NCBI GenBank assembly: GCA_019911965.1
Contig: JAIOJF010000042.1
Span: 62,001 to 126,000, forward strand
Direction: 5' to 3'
DNA: 64,000 nt
From: Paracoccaceae bacterium
Lineage (GTDB): Bacteria; Pseudomonadota; Alphaproteobacteria; Rhodobacterales; Rhodobacteraceae
Made by a program: the position numbers and the translations under genes. Below, piece by piece: positions 20,182-29,601 of this stretch. Position 1 is the first letter of the stretch; each line of letters begins with the position of its first letter. Under the pieces are notes generated by a model. That model did no database searches. It was not told the origin of the DNA and saw only the letters and a list, made by a program, of their open reading frames with translations.

Positions 20182-20217
20182 ACCATACACGTCAATCTCG
20201 TTCAGTCAATACTGAAC
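20182..20217 (-). promoter_or_regulatory. Promoter with palindromic operator upstream of the RND operon
   Basis: GTTCAGT-CAAT-ACTGAAC at 20200-20217 is a perfect 7+7 inverted repeat. On the minus strand TTGACT (20204-20209) falls inside it, and TATGGT (20182-20187) follows after 16 bases, giving a plausible -35/-10 pair with the palindrome over the -35 box. TetR-family repressors of RND pumps commonly bind such sites, but no tetR gene is adjacent. Confidence 0.55.
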
Positions 20218-20567
20218 ATATCGTATTCACGGCTGCGTGTTCCGTTTCATGGCCAGGCCGTCGGATCGACCGGCGGCTGGCATCAAAGTGGCCCGGTCAT
20301 GACATCCGCCGCCATTATCAACTTCAGTGTCGGTGCCTGCCTGAGCGACGCTGCAAGCCGCGCGTTTCGCATGTCGGTACAGGGTCATTCCGCTTGACTT
20401 CAACGGTGCTCTTGTTGCCGTCTCCGCATATCCGCAACATCGCAGACAAGAAAAACGAAGCACCCGGCATTTCGCGAGGATCGCCCGTTGACTATTCTTC
20501 CACCGGTTGATCTAGAATGGCTTCACCCCGGTTGGAACAGCCGTTTTTTGCAGGAACTTGTCAGCAA
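20218..20567. other. Gene-free region between the RND operon and the RTX gene
   Basis: No convincing gene is seen. The left edge belongs to the RND promoter. The right part should hold the promoter and leader of the RTX gene, but I cannot identify clear -35/-10 boxes there. An in-frame ATG at 20517 exists without a ribosome site; AGGAA at 20552-20556 precedes the ATG at 20568. Confidence 0.5.
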
Positions 20568-23500
20568 ATGCCTTTAGCCTCGACCCCGGGAAACGATGTT
20601 GTAAACGCTGGCTTTCTGACGACGTCATTCGACGGTCAGGGCGGCACGGACCACCTGATCCTGAACTATAGCGGAACGTTTGACGGGGTGACGGCGGACT
20701 GGGGGCATCTGCGGCTTGATTATGACTTCAACAACCGCAGCTACCTGGAATCCGTTTACTACACGCCGAATGGCGGAGCCCAGCAGTGGTGGCTGTTTTC
20801 GATCACAAACTTCGAAAGCTTCGAGATCACCGGCAGCGCGGGCGACGATCATATCTATACCAAGGGTGGCGACGACATCATCCGTGGCGGGGCCGGCAAC
20901 GATACCCTGTATGGTGGCGACGGGGTTGACGAGATTTACGGCGGTGCGGACGACGACACCATTTACGGCGACGCCAATAGCGGCTCGACCGCGGCAAACT
21001 ACCTGGATGGCGGCACCGGCGACGACACGATCATCAGCTACAGCCGCAACGACACGGTGATCGGCGGGCTGGGGACTGACCTGTTGCAGGTCGATTTCAG
21101 TTCCGACACAATCGGCATCAACGCCGACATCACCAGCATTACCGACAACTGGTATGCCGTTGAACGGTTTACCGGGCGGTTCACCCAAGGTGATGACATT
21201 GTCAATGCCGGTTTCGCGCGCGATTCGCTTGACGGCTACCTTGGCACCGACCGGCTGATCCTTAACTACAGCGGAACGTTCGACGGGTTGGCTGCGGATT
21301 GGGTGCATCTGCGGCTCGACTACGACAGTTTCAGCAGCGGCTTCTCTGAGCTTGTCTATTACACGCCGAATGGCGGAGCCCAGCAGTCGTGGCTGTTTTC
21401 AATCGCAAACTTCGAAAGCTTCGAGATCACCGGCAGCGCGGGCGACGATTTTATCCATACCAAGGGCGGCGACGACATCATCCGTGGCGGGGCCGGCAAC
21501 GATACGATCAACGCCGGTGGCGGCAAAGACCTGATCGTGGTTGGCCGCTACGGCGGTTGGGATACGATCAGCGGATTTGAAATCGGCATCGACAAGGTCA
21601 ATCTGGGTGCCTTTACAGTGTCGCGCGTTGCCAAGGCGCTGGATGCATACCAATCCGGCGAAGCCCCCTACATGGAACTTGGAGCCGGAACCGTGCTGTC
21701 GTTTTCCGGCATCGACATTCAGACCCTGTCGCTTGCCGATTTCGATTTTTCGCCGACTACCGATTACGGCCTGGCAAGCGGCGATATCAAGCGGTTCTAT
21801 TCAATCGACGGCGCGTCGGCTGCCGAAGGCGAGACGCTGGTTTTCAACGTCCACCGGACCGGCGATATCAGCAGCGCCAGCCGGGTCGATATCCGCCTGA
21901 GCCAGCCGGTGAAATCTGCCGCGACGCCAGGCGACGATTATCGCGCGCCTGCATCTCTGGAAGTCTGGTTCGCCGCCGGCAGCGATACTGCAACCTTCGA
22001 GGTTGAGGCTCTGCATGACGGGCTGAGCGAAAAGGCCGAGATATTCCTTCTGGAACTGATCAACACCGACGATTTCGGCGCGATCAAGCCAGGCGGCGGT
22101 TATGCAACCGGGCTGATCACCGAGGATTTCGGAGGCGCACCGTTCGATACCGGCGACTTCATCCTGAACCTCCAGGATGACGTCTGGGCCATGTCCGGCG
22201 TGGCACCGGTCGCATCCGGCGACATGCTGATCCGCCACAAGAACACCAGCACCAATTTCGATCATATCATGGCGATCCGCAACGCCGAAGCGTACCGGGT
22301 CGAGTTTGGCAAGCTGGTCGTGACCAATGCCGAGATCGACCTCGGCTCGATCGGAAGCCTGCCGCTTAGCCTCAGCGGCCCGCTCAAGCTGAATTTCTCG
22401 ATTGATCTGGAGACCGGCGCCATCGCGTTTTCGGGTGGGGTGTCGTTCGATCTGGGGTTGATGGGGATAAATCTTGAGACCCCGCAACTGGACCAGCCCT
22501 GGATACGGCTTGAAACCAACGCCCTGGTCTTCAACCCCGAATATTCGCTGCCGGGATGGTTGGCCCCGGTCACGGACCAGCACAGATGGTCCAGTGAAAT
22601 CGGGTTCGAACTGGTCTCCAACTCCGATGGCCTGAGCGTGGGATTTGATACCCGCCTCAGCTTTCCGGGGCCTTATGGCATTGACTTCCTCAACATCTTC
22701 GTGGCCTCGGCCTCGGATATCTCGATTGACTACGAAACCGGCATGCCGGGAACCTTTGCCGATGACATCCTGACGATCCAGGGACAAATCGCGATGAGTC
22801 TGTCCGGTTACGGCGAACTGGTCTTCGATATCGGCAAGGGCGTCGATCCGGCCAAACTTGAGCCCGGCGAAAGCCGCTATCTGCAAATCCGCGACAAGGA
22901 CGGCGACGGCGATGCCGATTTCGTTATCAACGCCCGGGCGGATCTGTGGACCGAGGGCAAGCTGTTCGGACTGGGCATCGAAAGTGGCTATGTTGAAATA
23001 GACAATACCGGCAGCGGCTGGCGGATTGAAGGTGGCGCGACCATTCTCTTTGGTAATTACAAGTTCAGCGGCGATTTCGAGTTCAAGACCGACCCGATCG
23101 AAAAGACCCTGCAATTCGATGCGATCACGGTTGGCTTTTACAAGCAACATGGCGGGTGGCATTTCAGCCACGGCGTGTTCCTGAACGGCGGTTCGGTCGG
23201 AGTAAAGAACCTGGCCGATACCAGCTATGACGCGCGCGTCACACTTACCGGTGCCACAACTGGCTTCTGGATGGTTGAATCACTGGCCAAGTTCGAGGCG
23301 AACGCGGCCATTTCGACCAACAGCTTCGAATTCGACGGCACGATCGACCTGTTCAACTTTACGATCAACGATATCGAAGAATCGCTGATCAGTGTCGATG
23401 GCAAGCTGAGTGCGACCTGGGGCGCGACCGGCAGCGCCAAACTGTCCGGCGAGGCTTCGGTACTGGATGGCATGTTCTCAACGCAAATCGACATTCAATT

Positions 23501-26141
23501 TTCCTATGTTTCGCAAACCTCGTGGAAAGGCTCGTTCTACGCCTCGACAAGCGTTGATCTGAGCTGGGCCTCGATCAAGAGCTTCATCACCGGAAACCGG
23601 AACAACAGCGACAACGTCGCCAAGAACCTCAAGAAGGTCAACGATGCAGAAGTCGATAATGCCATAAGGGTATTTCTTGACGCCAGTGTTGAGCGAACCG
23701 CCTGGGGCGATGACGTAATGGATGGCCGATTGGTGATCGGCATCGACACGGACGGTTTCTGGGGGGTGGATTACCTGCTGAAAATCGACCTGACGACTTT
23801 CAAGCTGGACTTCGAATTTGGCCGCAAGAAGGCGGATCAATACATCCCGGACAACACCGGCACGACCGATGGGGCAACACCGACCGGTATCGGGCAATGG
23901 CTGACAGATGGTGGCGAAGCCAACCTCCTGATGAGCGCAAGTTGGGACAATGCCGCGCCTGGTGCGGCGCTGCGGGTTGTGACCCCTGATGGCACGATAA
24001 TTGACGAAGCGGATTTTGCCGCGCATGGGATCACCATCTTTGCGGAAATGACGACGGATTTCGCCCGCACGGTGCAGGTCACCACGCCCGCAACCGGCCT
24101 CTGGGCCATCCAACTGCTGGATCCGACCGGGTTGGGAGGCATCACGTTTGACGCATGGACTCCGCCCGAGCCGCTGGGGTTTGCATTCACCGGCCTTGCT
24201 GTAAATGCCGGCGAAACACAATTGACCGTCGATTTCGATCTTGGCGGTGTGGCAGCGGCAAGCGTCAGTCTCTATGCGATTGCCGGAGCGGGGCATGATG
24301 CGTCGTCCGATCTGGCGGCGGCCATCCTGCTGGGAAGAATGGATGTGGCGACCGGGCCCGGTTCGCTTGATCCTCAATTGCTGACTGGCCTGTTGCCGGG
24401 CACCTATCAGATCTACGCCGTGGTGTCTGACGGCCTGTCCGCACCCGAAATCTTCTTTGCCGCCGACAATGTGCAGATCACCCTTGCAGCCGACCTGGCC
24501 CTTTCCGTGCAGCAATCCGAAACCGCGCTGGTCACCGGCCAGGACAGTACCATCGACATCGAAATCGTCAATTCCGGCACCCGCGCGGCACTGAACGTTG
24601 CTTTTGAAATCACCGCCACAGGTATCGGCGCGATTGCCGGTATCCTTTTTCGCGGCACGCTCTACGCGCCAGGCAGTTTCGAGATTGCGGAACTTGCCGT
24701 CGGCGCGCGGGAAACCGCAACGCTGTTGTTCACTGCCGGCGAAACGACCGGGCCGATGGCGATCTCGGTCTCGACACAAAGCCCGAATGCCGAACCCAAT
24801 CCCGACGACAACACTGTTTCGGCCGGATTCACCATCCGCGATCCGTTCCATCGCCTGATCGGAACCGGCGCTGCCGAGGCTCTGGTCATCGGCGATATCA
24901 ACGGTGTCATCATGGCCGGAGGAGGCGACGACAGCGCCACCGGTGCCGACGGTGACGATCTGCTTTTTGGCGAAAACGGTGCCGATAACTTGAACGGCGG
25001 AGCCGGGAACGATTACCTTTCCGGCGGCGGCGGCGAAGACGTGTTGCGCGGCGGCGCGGGGCGGGACGAACTGCATGGCGGGGCGCGAAATGACCGGCTG
25101 ATCGGCGGCGAAGGCAGCGACCGCATCTATGGCGAGGCCGGCGACGATGTGCTGAATGGCGGCGAAGGCGGCGACATTCTGGACGGGGGCCTCGGCAATG
25201 ACACGGTGACCTACGCCAGCTCGGAACTGGCGGTCAGGGTTGATCTGATGAACAATGCCGCAAATGGAGGCGGTGCGGCGGGAGACGAGATTACCTCAGT
25301 TGAAAACCTGACCGGATCGGATCGTGGCGATACGCTGTCCGGGAACCGGGACGCCAATGTGCTGGATGGCGGATCTGGCCATGATACGATCAACGGGCGT
25401 CAGGGCAACGATCAGATTCTGGGCCGCAAGGGCAACGACATACTGATCGGCGGTGGCGGAGCGGACGCCCTGTACGGACATGATGGCAACGACGATATGC
25501 GAGGAGGCTCCGGTGACGACCTGCTGAATGGCGGTGCCGGCATGAACCGCATGATGGGCGAAGCTGGCAATGACCGGCTGGTGGGCGGCAACGGCGCCGA
25601 CACGCTGTCGGGCGGTGGCGGTCTGGATGTCCTCGAAGGCGCACGGGGCAATGACCTGCTGAACGGCGGCGGCGGCGATGACGATCTCGACGGCGGTAAC
25701 GGCAATGACGATCTGACCGGGGGCGCGGGCGCGGATACGCTTTCGGGCAAGGGTGGCAACGATTTCCTCAAAGGTGGCAGCGGTGCCGATCTGTTGAACG
25801 GCGGTGGTGGCGCAGATGACTTGCGCGGCGGCACGGGCGACGACAGGTTGCTTGGTGGCGCAGGTGCAGACATCGTCGATGGCGGCCGCGGCAACGACAT
25901 CATGTCTGGCAATGGCGGACGCGACATCTTCCATTTCGCCAGCCGCAACGAGGGGCATGATACCATCACCGATTTCGAACTGGGTAGCGACCTTATCCGC
26001 ATCGATGCGGGCATAGCGTTCTCCGACCTCATCATTGCCGCCTCCGGGGCAGATTGCAGCGTGAAATGGGGCAGCAGTGTTCTGATCCTGACGGGCATCG
26101 ACCATTTGCAGATCGACGCCGCCGATTTTCAGTTTCTGTGA
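20568..26141 (+). CDS. Giant RTX (hemolysin-type calcium-binding repeat) protein with Calx-beta domain
   Basis: A protein of 1857 residues (1874 from the alternative ATG at 20517). The order, numbered from 20517, is: two tandem copies of a roughly 200-residue unit ending in GGDDIIRGGAGNDT-type repeats (about 22-385); a Calx-beta domain (about 420-540, EGETLVFNVHRTGD); about 570 unassigned residues rich in beta-forming and aromatic sequence (550-1120); a CARDB/DUF11-like domain (about 1326-1440); a long block of GGxGxDxLxGGxGxD calcium repeats (about 1460-1805); and a C-terminal ITDFELGSDLIRID segment typical of type I secretion substrates. There is no Sec signal. It should be secreted by a type I system and fold on Ca2+ outside the cell; adhesion or surface-layer roles are possible. 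No type I transporter genes are adjacent. Confidence 0.88.
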   Translation: MPLASTPGNDVVNAGFLTTSFDGQGGTDHLILNYSGTFDGVTADWGHLRLDYDFNNRSYLESVYYTPNGGAQQWWLFSITNFESFEITGSAGDDHIYTKGGDDIIRGGAGNDTLYGGDGVDEIYGGADDDTIYGDANSGSTAANYLDGGTGDDTIISYSRNDTVIGGLGTDLLQVDFSSDTIGINADITSITDNWYAVERFTGRFTQGDDIVNAGFARDSLDGYLGTDRLILNYSGTFDGLAADWVHLRLDYDSFSSGFSELVYYTPNGGAQQSWLFSIANFESFEITGSAGDDFIHTKGGDDIIRGGAGNDTINAGGGKDLIVVGRYGGWDTISGFEIGIDKVNLGAFTVSRVAKALDAYQSGEAPYMELGAGTVLSFSGIDIQTLSLADFDFSPTTDYGLASGDIKRFYSIDGASAAEGETLVFNVHRTGDISSASRVDIRLSQPVKSAATPGDDYRAPASLEVWFAAGSDTATFEVEALHDGLSEKAEIFLLELINTDDFGAIKPGGGYATGLITEDFGGAPFDTGDFILNLQDDVWAMSGVAPVASGDMLIRHKNTSTNFDHIMAIRNAEAYRVEFGKLVVTNAEIDLGSIGSLPLSLSGPLKLNFSIDLETGAIAFSGGVSFDLGLMGINLETPQLDQPWIRLETNALVFNPEYSLPGWLAPVTDQHRWSSEIGFELVSNSDGLSVGFDTRLSFPGPYGIDFLNIFVASASDISIDYETGMPGTFADDILTIQGQIAMSLSGYGELVFDIGKGVDPAKLEPGESRYLQIRDKDGDGDADFVINARADLWTEGKLFGLGIESGYVEIDNTGSGWRIEGGATILFGNYKFSGDFEFKTDPIEKTLQFDAITVGFYKQHGGWHFSHGVFLNGGSVGVKNLADTSYDARVTLTGATTGFWMVESLAKFEANAAISTNSFEFDGTIDLFNFTINDIEESLISVDGKLSATWGATGSAKLSGEASVLDGMFSTQIDIQFSYVSQTSWKGSFYASTSVDLSWASIKSFITGNRNNSDNVAKNLKKVNDAEVDNAIRVFLDASVERTAWGDDVMDGRLVIGIDTDGFWGVDYLLKIDLTTFKLDFEFGRKKADQYIPDNTGTTDGATPTGIGQWLTDGGEANLLMSASWDNAAPGAALRVVTPDGTIIDEADFAAHGITIFAEMTTDFARTVQVTTPATGLWAIQLLDPTGLGGITFDAWTPPEPLGFAFTGLAVNAGETQLTVDFDLGGVAAASVSLYAIAGAGHDASSDLAAAILLGRMDVATGPGSLDPQLLTGLLPGTYQIYAVVSDGLSAPEIFFAADNVQITLAADLALSVQQSETALVTGQDSTIDIEIVNSGTRAALNVAFEITATGIGAIAGILFRGTLYAPGSFEIAELAVGARETATLLFTAGETTGPMAISVSTQSPNAEPNPDDNTVSAGFTIRDPFHRLIGTGAAEALVIGDINGVIMAGGGDDSATGADGDDLLFGENGADNLNGGAGNDYLSGGGGEDVLRGGAGRDELHGGARNDRLIGGEGSDRIYGEAGDDVLNGGEGGDILDGGLGNDTVTYASSELAVRVDLMNNAANGGGAAGDEITSVENLTGSDRGDTLSGNRDANVLDGGSGHDTINGRQGNDQILGRKGNDILIGGGGADALYGHDGNDDMRGGSGDDLLNGGAGMNRMMGEAGNDRLVGGNGADTLSGGGGLDVLEGARGNDLLNGGGGDDDLDGGNGNDDLTGGAGADTLSGKGGNDFLKGGSGADLLNGGGGADDLRGGTGDDRLLGGAGADIVDGGRGNDIMSGNGGRDIFHFASRNEGHDTITDFELGSDLIRIDAGIAFSDLIIAASGADCSVKWGSSVLILTGIDHLQIDAADFQFL
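20641..20905 (+). repeat. Internal RTX duplication, copy A (600-bp period)
   Basis: The segment matches 21241-21505 at an offset of exactly 600 bases, without indels in the best part. From 20761 to 20905 only scattered substitutions are seen. The protein segments YYTPNGGAQQ, FESFEITGSAGDD and TKGGDDIIRGGAGNDT are shared by both copies. Confidence 0.9.
21241..21505 (+). repeat. Internal RTX duplication, copy B (600-bp period)
   Basis: Second copy of the unit at 20641-20905. Similarity weakens in the first third and is near-identical from 21361 onward, consistent with an in-frame tandem duplication of 200 codons and later divergence or partial gene conversion. Confidence 0.9.
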
Positions 26142-26385
26142 GCCGGGCCGGATAAACCGCAGCACATGCAAGTTGCGGGTCCGGGGCATCGGCGTCCGTT
26201 CGGGCAAATCGCGGCCTCTCTTGCGCGCGCAATACGCACAGGCACTGGAAATTTCCGGTGGTCATCCCGATATTCCTGGAGATGCTGCAAGCCGGACAGG
26301 TGGTGAACAAGCTGAACCATGCCCGAAGGTGCGAATTGGCAGGATATCGCGGCTGCAGCGTCGGGCGAAACAAAGGTCACGATGA

Positions 26386-27312
26386 ATGAGTGATGATCCC
26401 TACAAGGTGCTTGGCGTGGCCAGGGATGCCACGCAGGCCGAGATCAAGAAGGCCTATCGCAAGCTGGCCAAATCCCTGCATCCCGATCTGTTTCCGGGCG
26501 ACAAGGCCAAAGCCGCCCGCTTTCAGGCCCTGAACGCGGCCAATGACATCATTGGCGATCCCGAAAAGCGCAAGCGTTTCGATGCCGGCGAGATTGACGC
26601 CAGCGGACAGGAACGCCCGCAGCGGCAATATTACCGCGATCACGCCGGGTCCGATCGGCAGGGGCGCTACAATTCCGATGCCGGTTACGGCGATTTCGAG
26701 GACCTGTCAGGCGTATTCTCGGACCTGTTCGGCGCCCGCGCCGGGGCGCGCCGTGGCCAGGGTTTCGCAACCCGGGGGGCGGATATGCGCTATCATCTGG
26801 ACGTGGATTTCATGGATGCGGTGAAAGGTGCCAAACGCGCCGTGCCGCTGCCCGATGGCAGCGCGATCGATCTGACCATTCCCGCCGGCATCCGCGACGG
26901 CCAGACGCTCAGGCTGCGCGGCAAGGGCCAGCCGGGGCTGGGCGGCGGTGCGGCAGGCGATGCCTTTGTCGAGATCGGCGTGCGCCCGCATCCCTTGTTC
27001 CAGCGCGACGGCAACGATATCGAGGTCGAGGTGCCGATCTCCTTTGACGAGGCGGTTCTGGGGGCCAGGATCGACGTTCCCACCCTGTCGGGCCGGGTTT
27101 CGATGGGCATTCCGAAAGGGGCAAATTCGGGTCAGCGGCTGCGCCTGAAGGGCAAGGGGGTTGCCCCGGCCAAGGGCGTCGCGGGAGATCAATATGTGCG
27201 CCTGAAGATCGTGCTTCCGGCGCGGATCGACGCCGACATGGAAGCAATTGCGCAACGCTGGCGCGACCGGGCAAGCGAGGATCCCCGCGCCGCGCTCTGG
27301 AGGGCCATGTGA
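26386..27312 (+). CDS. cbpA: DnaJ-class chaperone without zinc fingers (CbpA-like)
   Basis: The 308-residue protein has an N-terminal J domain (DPYKVLGVARDATQAEIKKAY, with the Hsp70-stimulating HPD in SLHPDLFPG), a glycine/phenylalanine-poor linker, and two C-terminal substrate-binding beta domains (GAKRAVPLPDGS, GQTLRLRGKGQPG, LRLKGKGVAP). The CxxCxGxG zinc modules of DnaJ are absent, so this is a class B co-chaperone like CbpA. It stimulates DnaK ATPase in the cytoplasm. The next gene overlaps its stop by one base and encodes a CbpM-like modulator, supporting the assignment. The 244 bases before it hold no gene I can support. Confidence 0.88.
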   Translation: MSDDPYKVLGVARDATQAEIKKAYRKLAKSLHPDLFPGDKAKAARFQALNAANDIIGDPEKRKRFDAGEIDASGQERPQRQYYRDHAGSDRQGRYNSDAGYGDFEDLSGVFSDLFGARAGARRGQGFATRGADMRYHLDVDFMDAVKGAKRAVPLPDGSAIDLTIPAGIRDGQTLRLRGKGQPGLGGGAAGDAFVEIGVRPHPLFQRDGNDIEVEVPISFDEAVLGARIDVPTLSGRVSMGIPKGANSGQRLRLKGKGVAPAKGVAGDQYVRLKIVLPARIDADMEAIAQRWRDRASEDPRAALWRAM

Positions 27313-27638
27313 TGCTGGATGAACGCGATGTCGTGGCCCGGGTCCGCCGCGTGGAACTGCGTGAACTGAGGCTCTGGGTACGGCAGGGCTGGATCAGACC
27401 GGCCAGGGGCGAAAATGGCCCGGTGTTTGATGATCTGGACGTGGCGCGCATCCGGCTGGTCTGCGATCTGCGCAAGGACATGTCCTTGCCCGGCGATGCG
27501 GTGCCGGTGGTCCTGTCGCTGCTGGACCAGATCCACAGCCTGCGCCGGGAATTGCGCGGGCTGAGCGAGGCGGTCGACGCCCAGCCCGACGCGACGCGGC
27601 AGGCGATCATTGACGCCTATCGCGCGAACAGATCATAA
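27312..27638 (+). CDS. cbpM: Chaperone modulator CbpM-like protein
   Basis: A 108-residue protein starting MLDERDVVARVRRVELRELR, then WVRQGWIRPARGENGPVFDDLDVARIRLV. This is a short MerR-like helix-turn-helix fold as in CbpM, with a C-terminal coiled helix (LLDQIHSLRRELRGLSEAV). CbpM binds the J domain of CbpA and inhibits it. The ATG at 27312 shares its A with the stop codon of cbpA (TGATG), so translation is probably coupled; a GTG three bases earlier is an alternative start. Confidence 0.82.
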   Translation: MLDERDVVARVRRVELRELRLWVRQGWIRPARGENGPVFDDLDVARIRLVCDLRKDMSLPGDAVPVVLSLLDQIHSLRRELRGLSEAVDAQPDATRQAIIDAYRANRS

Positions 27639-27702
27639 GGGCAGAGTGTCGCAAACCGGCAGGCCGACTTTGCTGGATCGATAACGGATTGGAAGGAATT
27701 CT

Positions 27703-29502
27703 GTGAAAATCCTTGTAGTGAATTGCGGCAGTTCCAGCCTGAAGGCCGGGGTTTTCGAGATCGGCGACCAGAGCGTCGAATTGTTCAAGGCGACATACGA
27801 GCGGTTCGCCGCCGGCTCCTGTTCCTTCAAGATCACGAGGGACGGCGCGAAACAGACCGGCCAGGCCCCCTACGGCGATATTTCCGCCGTGCTGGCGGCC
27901 CTGCCGGACATTCTGGCCGGACAGGGGATCGAGGGGCTGGACGCGGTCGGCCATCGCATCGTGCATGGCGGCGAGACCTTCCGCGCCACCACGATCCTTG
28001 ATGCGCCCACCATCGCGGCAATCGAGGCGCTGACACCGCTGGCCCCCCTGCACAATCCGGCAAACCTGCTGGCGGTGCGTATCGCCACCGAGGTCTGGCC
28101 CGACCTGCCGCAGGTGGCGGTGTTCGATACCGCGTTCCACGCCACCAATCCGCCCCGCGCCACCACCTATGCCGTGCCCAAGGCCTGGCGCGAGGCCGGT
28201 CTGCGCCGCTTCGGCTTTCACGGCACCTCGCACAAATATGTGGCAATCCGCGCCGCCGAGGAAATCGGCACACCGGTGCGCGATCTTCGCATCATCAGCG
28301 TGCATCTGGGCAATGGTGCCAGTGTCTGCGCCGTCAATCACGGCGAAAGCCTGGATACGTCAATGGGCATCACGCCGCTGGAAGGGCTGGTGATGGGCAC
28401 GCGTTCGGGCGATGTCGATCCCGGGCTGTTCGGTTTCCTGTCCCGCCAGCACGGGCGCTCGATTGCCGAGATCGAGGACGCGCTTTATTCCGAAAGCGGG
28501 CTGAAGGGGCTGACCGGTTCGTCCGACATGCGCGATATCGAGGCCCGCGCCGGTGACGGCGACGCCGATGCGCAGCTTGCCGTTGAAATCTACGCCTATC
28601 GCGCACGCAAATATATCGGGGCCTATGCGGCGGCGATGGGCGGGCTTGATGCCGTGGTCTTTACCGGCGGCATTGGCGAGAACTCGCCATCCATGCGAAG
28701 GCGCATCTGCGATGGTCTGGAATTCATGGGGCTGCGGCTGGACCTCGATCGCAACCAGAAGGTCGATCTGGCCAACCACGCGGCACCGCAGATCCAGGCC
28801 TACGGTGCGCGGGTGCGGGTGCTTGTCACCGAAACCGCCGAGCAATTGATGATCGCCCGCGAAACCGCCGCCGCGCTGGCACCGGAGGCTTCGGTGCCGG
28901 AGCCGATCCCGGTTTCGGTCTCGGCGCGGCATGTCCATCTGTCACGCGCTGCGGTCGATGCCCTGTTCGGCGTCGGCTACCAACTGACGCCGGATATGCC
29001 CCTGCGCCAGCCCGGCCAATGGGCCGCGGCCGAGCGCGTGACGCTGGAAGGCCCCAAGGGCAAGCTGGAGCGGGTTGCCATTCTCGGCCCCGAACGCCCC
29101 CGCACGCAGATCGAGATTTCCAGAACCGATGGCTTCACGCTGGGCATTGACGCGCCGGTGCGCGACAGCGGCAAGCTGGACGACACGCCGATGGTGCGCC
29201 TGGTCGGGCCGAATGGCAGCCTCGATACCGACGGGCTGATCGTGGCGGCGCGGCATATCCATATCACGCCGCAGGAAGCGCGGCGGTTGGGCCTTGCCAA
29301 CGGTATGCTGGTGGATGTGCGCATCGGCGATGACGAGCGCGGGCTGGTCTTCGGCAAGACACTGATCCGCGTCAGCACAAGGGCCGTCACCGAGATGCAT
29401 ATCGATACCGACGAGGCAAATGCCGCCGATATCCGCGTCAACGGCGAAGGATCGCTGGTGCCCGGCCTTCGCGCCGTGGCGGTGGCGAACCGCGACCCCT
29501 AG
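27703..29502 (+). CDS. ackA-pduL: Fused acetate kinase - PduL-type phosphate acyltransferase
   Basis: One 599-residue frame carries two enzymes. Residues 1 to about 395 are a full acetate/propionate kinase: NCGSSSLKAG, FDTAFHATNPP, GFHGTSHKYV, HLGNGASVCAV, GTRSGDVDPG and FTGGIGENS. After a linker (PEASVPEPIPV), residues 406-599 are a PduL-type phosphotransacylase with H410-H412 in SARHVHLS, H518-H520 in AARHIHIT and H566 in EMHIDTDEAN, the metal-binding histidine pattern of PduL. Together they would interconvert acyl-CoA, acyl phosphate and acetate or propionate with ATP formation. The start is GTG, with GGAAGGA five bases upstream. No microcompartment shell genes or encapsulation peptide are seen, so it is presumably cytoplasmic. 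Confidence 0.93.
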   Translation: MKILVVNCGSSSLKAGVFEIGDQSVELFKATYERFAAGSCSFKITRDGAKQTGQAPYGDISAVLAALPDILAGQGIEGLDAVGHRIVHGGETFRATTILDAPTIAAIEALTPLAPLHNPANLLAVRIATEVWPDLPQVAVFDTAFHATNPPRATTYAVPKAWREAGLRRFGFHGTSHKYVAIRAAEEIGTPVRDLRIISVHLGNGASVCAVNHGESLDTSMGITPLEGLVMGTRSGDVDPGLFGFLSRQHGRSIAEIEDALYSESGLKGLTGSSDMRDIEARAGDGDADAQLAVEIYAYRARKYIGAYAAAMGGLDAVVFTGGIGENSPSMRRRICDGLEFMGLRLDLDRNQKVDLANHAAPQIQAYGARVRVLVTETAEQLMIARETAAALAPEASVPEPIPVSVSARHVHLSRAAVDALFGVGYQLTPDMPLRQPGQWAAAERVTLEGPKGKLERVAILGPERPRTQIEISRTDGFTLGIDAPVRDSGKLDDTPMVRLVGPNGSLDTDGLIVAARHIHITPQEARRLGLANGMLVDVRIGDDERGLVFGKTLIRVSTRAVTEMHIDTDEANAADIRVNGEGSLVPGLRAVAVANRDP

Positions 29503-29601
29503 GGATCGCGGCTGGCCTGGCTGTTTGACTGCTGAAATCAGGGGCACCCCGTACCATCGGCCCGGCAACCCGCCGGGCCGACAATCGGGCAACGCAATGC
29601 G

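Noticed and set aside
21801-25076. Minus-strand open frames of 456 and 532 codons opposite the RTX gene
   Set aside because: They are antisense shadows of a repetitive GC-rich gene with no family motifs or ribosome sites.
24890-25930. Repetitive DNA that could suggest a tandem-repeat locus or CRISPR-like array
   Set aside because: The repetition follows the codon pattern of RTX nonapeptides in one open frame; there are no constant repeats with unique spacers.
26142-26385. Possible short coding remnant ahead of cbpA (a frame reading IFLEMLQAGQVVNKLNHA)
   Set aside because: The frame has no start or ribosome site and matches nothing I recognise; competing frames look equally open.
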